Shown piece after piece: positions 58,501 to 64,000 of a stretch of DNA of 64,000 bases; the stretch's first letter is position 1; each line of letters starts with the position of its first letter. This stretch comes from Muraenolepis orangiensis (taxonomy: Eukaryota > Chordata > Actinopteri > Gadiformes > Muraenolepididae), in the NCBI GenBank assembly GCA_027704905.1, contig CM050999.1, forward strand, positions 1,344,094 to 1,408,093. The letters are read 5' to 3'. The notes beneath the pieces were generated by a model. It was given only the letters and a program-made list of their open reading frames with translations, did no database searches and was not told where the DNA came from. Made by a program: the position numbers and the translations under genes.

Positions 58501-59270
58501 CCCCAAGGCCACGCCTCCAAACAGTAGAGCTACCCCCCGAGGCCACGCCCCCAAACAGTAGAGCTACCCCCGAGGCCACGCCCCCAAACAGCAGAGCTAC
58601 CCCCGAGGCCAAGCACCTAAACATTGGAGCTACCTGGAGGCCAAGCCCCCAAACAACATCATGTGCATCAACAACGTGTCGTTCTTTAGCTGGCTCTGTT
58701 ACTTTTCTGACGATGCAGATATAATGGCCAAGAGCTGAGCTCAAAGAGAAATCATTAAGCTATGTTCTATTTTTAAGAGATTACTGCCTCATACAAGCGT
58801 TGAGAAACTCCTGGACAAGTTGCGCCATTTGTCCAATTTGGATGATTAAATGTACTCTTCTGTCCTCTCAGTCACTTCCTGTTCCTGTGTATGACAACTT
58901 CTCAACTCTGACCAATCGCTCGGCTGCTGCAGCACAAAGAGAACCAATGGAAGAGCAGGATGATCTTCACTTTGCCAACATCTACACTTCCTGCTCAGAG
59001 AACCAGGTCCAACCAGATCAGAAAGAGCAGGTCCTTTACTCTTTGGTCAACATTAAAAGACCCAATGATGTCCCTGAGTAAGCATCTCTTCATAATTCTA
59101 GACCAAAATTAAACTTCAACAATGTGTGGGACTTCATCAACCCAAGGGAGACTTTGAGGAGGACATTTCTAAATCTATGTAACATAAACTGAAGTTCCTA
59201 ACTTCTCATTATCTCTTTTTCACTTCTTCTTTTCAGGGACAGTGACCAGTTATACAGCACCATCGAATAA
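52123..59270 (+). CDS. CD22-like Ig receptor, copy 6 (intact, 610 aa)
   Basis: The complete gene in the window. The second exon starts at 52123 with ATG at 52182. Coding exons: 52182-52236, 54944-55324, 55629-55850, 56650-56922, 57093-57353, 57629-57889, 58185-58263, 58379-58439, 58872-59077, 59237-59270. They total 1833 nt, 610 codons plus TAA, no internal stop, all AG/GT, Ig exons in phase 1. Order: signal peptide, V, D2, three C2 Ig domains, TM (VAVLLVTILLLFLWM), basic juxtamembrane segment, tail. The tail keeps VLYSLV (canonical ITIM) and YSTI, plus VYDNF (YxN), but the proximal ITIM tyrosine is phenylalanine (LHFANI). Predicted plasma-membrane inhibitory receptor of B cells or related leukocytes; ligand unknown, sialic acid likely by family. 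Intron 1 carries a LINE. Confidence 0.88.
52182..52236 (+). CDS. signal-peptide exon, copy 6
   Basis: MNLRSAARGLLAFLLSVP, 55 nt, identical to copy 1; ends in phase 1 before GTTGGT. Confidence 0.85.
52605..54562 (+). mobile_element. non-LTR LINE in intron 1 of copy 6
   Basis: 5'-truncated Jockey/I-like or related LINE ending in a (TAA)n/(AAT)n tail near 54562. Open frame 52699-54255 (518 codons), extending upstream without stop into the truncation. RT motifs: VIPIHKSGDKHVLSNYRPIS, GIFLDLKKAFDTVDHELL, CGVPQGSVLGPLLFILYINN and FADDTSLLCCG, catalytic DD intact. The endonuclease is missing. It landed in the TATCAC satellite. Exact clade uncertain. The undamaged frame suggests a recent insertion. 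Confidence 0.88.
54944..55324 (+). CDS. V-type Ig exon, copy 6
   Basis: B-strand cysteine kept (STVDIKCSVIYPY). Extra cysteines occur in VEYSCVETSCWWSCGEEC. The F strand reads VYKFMF with no cysteine. Ends TGSPGVTLTVT. Confidence 0.88.
55629..55850 (+). CDS. D2 Ig exon, copy 6
   Basis: LQVQVSIPYPQTN, LKCHSMCSVTAS, YYLWYRSSQY and SYWCAVGGYE. 222 nt, phase 1. Confidence 0.88.
56650..56922 (+). CDS. C2 Ig exon D3, copy 6
   Basis: SPRTPWVEVSPSGDIEEGSS, LNCSSDANPAADYTWFK and SGQYLCEAKNMLG. Canonical cysteines and tryptophan, possible NCS glycosite. Confidence 0.9.
57093..57353 (+). CDS. C2 Ig exon D4, copy 6
   Basis: SEDIKEGSSVTLSCSSD, YTWFKNNQLLLWEPRQR and RGAYSCEAQNKYG. Nearly identical to copy 1 D4. 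Confidence 0.9.
57629..57889 (+). CDS. C2 Ig exon D5, copy 6
   Basis: EHEDSVTQSGQNYTITNVTP and GGHYYCQAHNAIGRHNST, with several NxT sites. The C run after the exon start has its full five bases, unlike copy 1. Confidence 0.9.
58185..58263 (+). CDS. transmembrane exon, copy 6
   Basis: ETSSSTYLVRTVAVLLVTIL then LLFLWMR: a short serine/threonine stalk, one hydrophobic segment and a basic stop-transfer. Phase 1 in, phase 2 out. Confidence 0.88.
58379..58439 (+). CDS. first cytoplasmic exon, copy 6
   Basis: 61-nt exon after TTCACCAG, phase 2 in and phase 0 out. Encodes a basic juxtamembrane stretch (RKSFQKSTCP in a shadow frame; the joined frame ends DIVVE). Confidence 0.7.
58872..59077 (+). CDS. 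ITIM exon, copy 6 (first ITIM Tyr to Phe)
   Basis: Motifs VYDNF, LHFANI (copy 1 has LHYATI) and VLYSLV. Same 206-nt length and splice sites as copy 1, so the substitution is a point change in an otherwise kept exon. Confidence 0.88.
59237..59270 (+). CDS. last coding exon, copy 6
   Basis: DSDQLYSTIE and TAA at 59268-59270; identical peptide to copy 1. Confidence 0.85.
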
Positions 59271-59501
59271 ACAATCCAGAGTTTAAATCAGCATGATTTA
59301 GATAGTGGGTTGGCTTTGTAAGTGGGTGTACTTTAATGTGTCTCATTCATTCAGTGTAAAATGTCCGATTGTTTTTCTGCATGTCGTATAGGCTTCTACT
59401 TGTGATGGCCCTGCTCCTGTGAGGGCAGGTCCTAAAGGCACCACCTGCTGGTTGTCTGAACGTACTGCACCTGTAAGAGCAGGTGGTTGTGAGTGTCAGT
59501 T

Positions 59502-59735
59502 AACAGGCGGCAGTATAGCTCAGGAGGTAGAACGGTTGCCTCACAACCGGAAGGTTGCTGGTTGGATCCGTGGCTTCTCCTAGCAAAAAAAACTGTTGAG
59601 GTATCCTTGAGACCCTAACCCTAACTGCTCCCCGGGCGCTGTATAAATAGCTGACCGCTGCTCTTAATACTAGGATGGGTTAAATGCAGAGAAATTCCTT
59701 TTGCTGTACAGCAAGTATTTGAATAATTATATAGT
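59502..59735 (+). mobile_element. tRNA-derived SINE downstream of copy 6
   Basis: TATAGCTCAGGAGGTAGAAC and GGTTGGATCC; positional equivalent of 6373-6596. Confidence 0.75.
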
Positions 59736-60293
59736 GGCACTACTTATTGGTTTGTATTTTAGATGACAACTCCCTCTTTATGTTAAACACGTGCTATTGC
59801 ATGTATAATATCAGATTGGCTGATAGGGTTACACCTGCTGAGGCTACACACCTGGCCTCTGTCCGCAAATTCAAACTGAATGGAAGGGGTCCCTGAATGA
59901 AGCTGAAACCATTTTCTAATGGTGGGGGTCACACTTACACCTGGTGGTATACTAAAATACATAATATGATGTAATATGAGGTCTTTAAAGGCTTGTGGCT
60001 TCCCCTCATCCTATCTTTCTCTGCTGCTGTCCAGGGATGCCTTCCAATAGTCTGTCTACAGCGGTTCCCCTCTGGCTTTCTGCTAAATCTCCATAAGTGT
60101 TCCTTGATCTTCATTGTACTGACGTGCCGTCTTGGGCACTGAGGTTGATACATCAGTGGATCCTCATATTGGTTTCTGTTGTTCTGCTTTACACACAAAC
60201 CTTATTGCTCCATATGTACATGTCACCCTTACATCTCAGGACCTGACCTGCATTCCCCATTTAGATATGTGTTGTAATCTTTTGATTTCTGTC

Positions 60294-60299
60294 AATAAA
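60294..60299 (+). promoter_or_regulatory. candidate polyadenylation signal, copy 6
   Basis: AATAAA in GTCAATAAAAACCTGATG, conserved with 7148-7153. Confidence 0.4.
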
Positions 60300-60399
60300 A
60301 ACCTGATGAACTACTACCTTTACTGTTTTGTGGTCGGTTTATGGTTGCGACGGCTTGAAGATGTCGTAACACACTCTTAAATTATACAAAGAATGGGAT

Positions 60400-61060
60400 C
60401 TCACCAAGTTATGTTTAAGCTGTGAATGTTAAGCCACACACGGATTGTTGTTTGCGGAACCCCGGGGGATAGTGCAGAAAGAGTCTGAGGCAAAAAGGAG
60501 TTTAGAACCCGTAGGCGTCTTTATTCAGATAAAGCTCCAAGGAATAAACTGATATGAGGTGTCAACAATCAACTATGTGTGTGTCAATTATTGAAGTAAA
60601 TAATACAATGTGTAAAGCGACTTACGTGAGTGTAACATTGAAATCCAAACAGGGGGTGTTGTATAATGTGCTGCGGGGAGAAGGCTGAAGTCCAAAATAC
60701 GAACACAAAAACATCCAGCGGTAAAAAAAAAAATAATCAAAGTAGAAAAATCCAACAAAGGAATAAACGAGAAAAATAGTCTAACGAGGAAATACCAGGA
60801 ATCCACAGGAGATCAAGACAGGGTATTCACTGGGGAACACGGAGGAGTATTGCCAGAGAGTCTCGGGTTGAACAACGGGAAAGTTCTGGCAACGAGTGAC
60901 AGGGGAGCGGAGTCTAAATAATAGGGAGCCTGATTGGGAATAGGGAACAGGTGCGCTGACGTGACTACGGTCTTCTGGGACGGAGTGTTCTGGGTGTAGT
61001 AACCCCAGGTGGCAGAGAGGGGGAGGCAGAGGAGCGTGGCTGGAGAGGAGAGTCCTCTAA
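60400..61060. other. conserved 3' flank of copy 6, no gene
   Basis: Matches 7256-7930 downstream of copy 1, with small insertions and deletions. No recognised domain on either strand. Confidence 0.55.
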
Positions 61061-61174
61061 CCATAGACCATATACTGTAGAGCCAATAAGAGCTCTTAGC
61101 CTATTTGTGAAGCCCAACCATAGACCATATACCGTAGAGCCAATGAGAGCTCTTAGCCTATTGGTTGAGCCCAA
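61059..61174. repeat. two-unit tandem repeat, about 56 bp
   Basis: CAACCATAGACCATATA followed by GTAGAGCCAAT and GAGCTCTTAGCCTAT, repeated twice with few changes. It lies where the copy 1-like flank ends. Confidence 0.85.
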
Positions 61175-61444
61175 CAACAGACTATATAACATAAATATCT
61201 TTGGGGTCAGAAGTGAAAATGGGGTCTGGGATCATGGACCAAAGAGTTGTTGAACCGCCGGGGAGACGATGTGACGATGAGGGCTGTGATGTAATTTCTG
61301 CCGGACGGTGACAATGGTGGAACTTAGAGACATGATGATGATGATGATGTCACCTTCCTCCTGTGGCAAGCAGGGGACCTGAGGGCCACCAATGTGTGTG
61401 TGTGTGTGTGTGTGTGTACTCACACACACCAAATACAAAACCAA

Positions 61445-61447
<3 letters not shown>

Positions 61448-61526
<79 letters not shown>

Positions 61527-61650
61527 AGACGTCATTGCCCTCCATCACCACCACCACCACCACCACCACCACCACCACCATCACCACCACTACCACCACC
61601 ACAAACTCCACCACCACCACCACCAACACCTCCACCACCACCACCTCCTC
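61448..61650. repeat. (CT)n followed by (CAC)n microsatellites
   Basis: CT run at about 61448-61524, then CAC/CCA triplets at about 61540-61650. Poly-SL, poly-H and poly-P frames are artefacts. Confidence 0.95.
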
Positions 61651-61769
61651 TTAACGACCGGACACAGATACAAACACATAACACATGAACAACACACAGA
61701 TACACACACGATACACAACACACAAACAACTCAAAAATACGCACATGAAACACAACACATGAACAGCAG

Positions 61770-61852
61770 AGTGGATGAGACCGGCGCTGCCCAGCAGCAG
61801 CTGGAGGGAGTCCGACCTGGACGGCCCTTCGCTGGCACCCTCCCCCAAAAAG
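61770..61852 (+). CDS. ppp1r13l: candidate iASPP exon (WRESDLDG segment)
   Basis: One frame reads PALPSSSWRESDLDGPSLAP, then SPKK, ending before GTTATT at 61853. It resembles the LPWRESSLDG region of vertebrate iASPP (RelA-associated inhibitor, binds p53-family proteins, RelA and PP1). The 5' border is uncertain because an AC-rich repeat lies immediately upstream and no strong acceptor is visible. Confidence 0.5.
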
Positions 61853-62071
61853 GTTATTAACTATAATGTTTAATTAGTTATTTCATAGATTCACCGTAAA
61901 GAAAGACAGGTCATTAAGAAGCATTAGTGTGGATTATCAATAATAAGAATGATAGTATTTCATATGCTTTATGTCCTTCACTTCCTTTTGACGCGCCAAC
62001 TCGCTTCAACGCAACACGCGCATCGCCACGCCCGCCCGGAGACCCCGCCTCTCTCCCCCTTCCACACCCAG

Positions 62072-62262
62072 CCAATCATCGGACGCATCTGCATCCCCCC
62101 CACCAGCATTTGTCATCATGCGCCTGCAGAACCCCCACTGGGCCGGGGCTCCTGTGGCCCCTCCCCGGGGGCTGGGGATGGGCGGGGATATCCCAATAGC
62201 CCCGCCCACACTCCGAGACATCCCGCCCCCTTCTGACTTCCGGCCCGCCATGTATGGCGAAG
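62072..62262 (+). CDS. ppp1r13l: candidate iASPP proline-rich exon
   Basis: A good pyrimidine tract and CAG end at 62071; the donor GTGGGT follows 62262. The frame reads SSDASASPPPAFVIMRLQNP, then HWAGAPVAPPRG and FRPAMYGEG. It resembles the iASPP segment PLSMIFKLQNAFWE. An alternative is a first exon starting at ATG 62118. Proline-rich low-complexity makes the border uncertain. Confidence 0.55.
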
Positions 62263-62502
62263 GTGGGTGTATATATGTATATATATACATGTACAATACT
62301 AAAGAAGAGCATGCTGTTAAACTAAAGTACTACAAAAAATGACAACATTTCAGCTATCAAAAGAAGGCCAGTTTTAAATTTGCCAGTCACCAAATCTACC
62401 AAACACTCTTAGTATTCGTGTGCAAACCGTGTGTTCCTCCTCCTCTGACCCCTGGTTATCAGGTATGTTTGAGTGAAGACGTGAGGTATTTTGTCCCTGC
62501 AG

Positions 62503-62640
62503 AGCTACCATTCCATCCTGCGACGCACTAAGAAGCAGCAGAAGTCTGTGGGGCGGCATGCTCGCCTCAACCCCCTGGTCCTGCTGCTGGACGGGGTGCT
62601 GGTCAGGGAGCTGGAGACCATCCAGAAGGCTGTGCAGGAG
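62503..62640 (+). CDS. ppp1r13l: iASPP exon before the ankyrin repeats
   Basis: 46 codons after CCCTGCAG, donor GTAGGG. ILRRTKKQQKSVGRHARLNP and LVLLLDGVLVRELETIQKAV correspond to the segment just before the ankyrin repeats of ASPP family members; RARLNPLVLLLD matches iASPP best. Ankyrin and SH3 exons are not found up to 64000, where a hAT element occupies the next intron. Incoming phase 0 does not match the phase-1 donor at 62262. At least one exon is therefore missing between them, or the gene is degraded. Confidence 0.75.
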
Positions 62641-62773
62641 GTAGGGGTGTGTGTGTGTGTGTGTTTATGTGTGTATTTGTGTGTGTGTGATCCCCATGTT
62701 CCATAAGACCAATGAACATCATATCACTATCAGTGTTTATGAAGAGACATCAAAGACCTTCTCCTCTCTAGAT

Positions 62774-64000
62774 CAGGGGTTCTCAAACGTTTTGTTTCTG
62801 CGGACCACTATTTATCATCAAGGATTTTCGCGGACCACCTCATATGCAAACCGTAAAAATAAGTACATATAAACGTAGTGTTAAAACGCAGATATTTTTT
62901 TATAGTTAATTATAGAAAATATAAAGTAAATTGAAGCCTATCTGATACTTTTGTTGCACGTGTGACCGGTGTCTGTCTGCGTTGTGTATGTTTCTCAAAG
63001 AGGACGGCGGACAACTTCTTTTTTTCTTTTGGTCCTTGACCATATATTCAAATCTGCATACACTCATAGAACACAACAGCTGCATCAGTGAACATGAACT
63101 GCAGCTTCAGCTCTTTCAACATCCGATTGTATCCGTGTACAATAAGGAAATAATAAATAAAATAACAGATTTTGTGCAATTATAGGCTAATTAAACTCAA
63201 CCATGTTACACACGCACAGCAAGTCCAGTGGAAACAAATAATCTTATCAATCACACTGAATATAAAATAAATTAACATAAACGTGTGTAATAAGGAAATA
63301 ATAAATAAAATAACTGATTTTGTGCAATTATAGGCTAATTAAACTCAAAACAACGCACACGCACAGCAAGTCCAAGCTAACCTTATCACTCAGCTAATGA
63401 GATGGATGATGTTGCTTCGCAGACGTCAACATCTGGATGTCAGGTTCCAGCGATGACAGCTTCAATCTGAGATCTGGTTCAATGTTAAGTCTGTTCCGAT
63501 ATTTTGTCTTCAAGGAGACCAGTGATGAAAATCCCGACTCACAGAGGTAAGTGGTAGGAAAGGGCATAAGAAACATCAAGGCCTTGTCGGACAGCTCTGG
63601 GTATTCTGAAGCAGCTTTTAGCCAAAAGGCAGGCAGGCATCTCTGAGAAAAATCCACTTTTAAAGCACTGTCACAGGACAGTTCAACAAGGCTGTCTTGC
63701 TCTCTGGACATAAGGTTTGCGAGGATGTCATCGTCCAGGGTCGCAAATGGATTTCTGATCCAGTTCGCAGTTGTGTCAGGGATAGGGAAGTACATCCGTA
63801 GCTGTGTTTTCAAACTGTGCAAGTGCTCACTGACATATTATTTTCACATTATTTGGAAGCTGCATTTCCGCGGTGTCCAAAAAATCGGATAGGTTTGCAA
63901 ACGAGTCATAGTTTGACTGCTCCAGGCGCCTGGCCCACATCTCCATCTTCTTGATTGTAGCTTCAACTTTGTCTTGCACGTGAAAAAGTGTCACTGACTT
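62774..64000 (-). mobile_element. hAT transposon (ZBED-like), runs off the window
   Basis: Starts with the hAT-type end CAGGGGTTCTCAAACG at 62774, preceded by CTCTAGAT, a candidate 8-bp target site. The minus strand encodes transposase (63394-64000). An 85-bp segment is repeated at 63142-63225 and 63290-63373. The other end is outside the window. Confidence 0.85.
63394..64000 (-). pseudogene. hAT transposase C-terminal part, frameshifted
   Basis: Entering from the right: KVEATIKKMEMWARRLEQSN and FANLSDFLDTAEMQLPNNVK. It shifts frame near 63828 and continues open from 63822 to 63394 (LRMYFPIPDTTANWIRNPFA, PFPTTYLCESGFSSLVSLKT), ending in the hAT dimerisation domain, KYRNRLNIEPDLRLKLSSLE. Similar to host-like ZBED5/FAM200 proteins, but the frameshift and terminal repeat mark it as a transposon copy. 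Confidence 0.85.

Noticed and set aside
63394..63822. Domesticated ZBED/FAM200-type host gene
   Set aside because: Terminal repeat at 62774, candidate target duplication and a frameshift near 63828 indicate an ordinary decaying hAT copy.

Overview
This is vertebrate, almost certainly teleost fish, DNA. It has intron-split immunoglobulin-superfamily genes of the fish CD22-like type, long dinucleotide microsatellites, and fish-type L2/Rex-like LINEs, sushi-like Gypsy, Copia, hAT and tRNA-SINE elements. The species cannot be named from the sequence. Two runs of exactly 1000 N (15100-16099 and 32745-33744) are fixed-size scaffold joins, so the window is really three contigs: A (1-15099), B (16100-32744) and C (33745-64000).

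The core is a tandem array of CD22-like inhibitory receptor genes. The full unit is: 5' UTR exon, signal-peptide exon, V-type Ig exon, D2 exon, several C2-type Ig exons (all joined in phase 1), transmembrane exon, and three cytoplasmic exons with ITIM-like tyrosines. Seven units are visible. Copy 1 (26-6098) is complete in layout but frameshifted in its last Ig and transmembrane exons. Copy 2 (8488-9246) is a V-exon stub cut by an L2 LINE. Copy 3 (12357-15099) is intact until contig A ends. Copy 4 (16100-18609, minus) is nearly identical to copy 3 but has a 1-bp frameshift. A 3'-end-only remnant lies at 36185-37003. Copy 5 (40895-42761) is rearranged. Copy 6 (52123-59270) is the only full-length intact gene: its ten coding exons join into 610 codons with no stop.

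Contig B and the middle of contig C (about 43156-52260) are inverted relatives. Both carry the same LINE fragment, the same minus/plus Copia element and the same Gypsy insertion inside that Copia, and then a CD22-like 5' flank. They differ by later events. B keeps the Gypsy body and has an extra Harbinger-like transposon. C has only a solo Gypsy LTR, a second solo LTR in the Copia primer-binding site, and a gag deletion. Because both ends of B are N gaps, the inversion may be real, or B may be a misoriented paralogous or allelic contig.

The right end (about 61.8-62.6 kb) holds exon-like segments matching iASPP (ppp1r13l), the p53-inhibitor ankyrin/SH3 protein. They are interrupted or followed by a hAT transposon that runs off the window. 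Beyond the receptor genes and the iASPP exons almost everything is transposon or simple repeat. The likely biology is a rapidly turning-over inhibitory-receptor family shaped by exon duplication, exon fusion, ITIM loss and transposon insertion.
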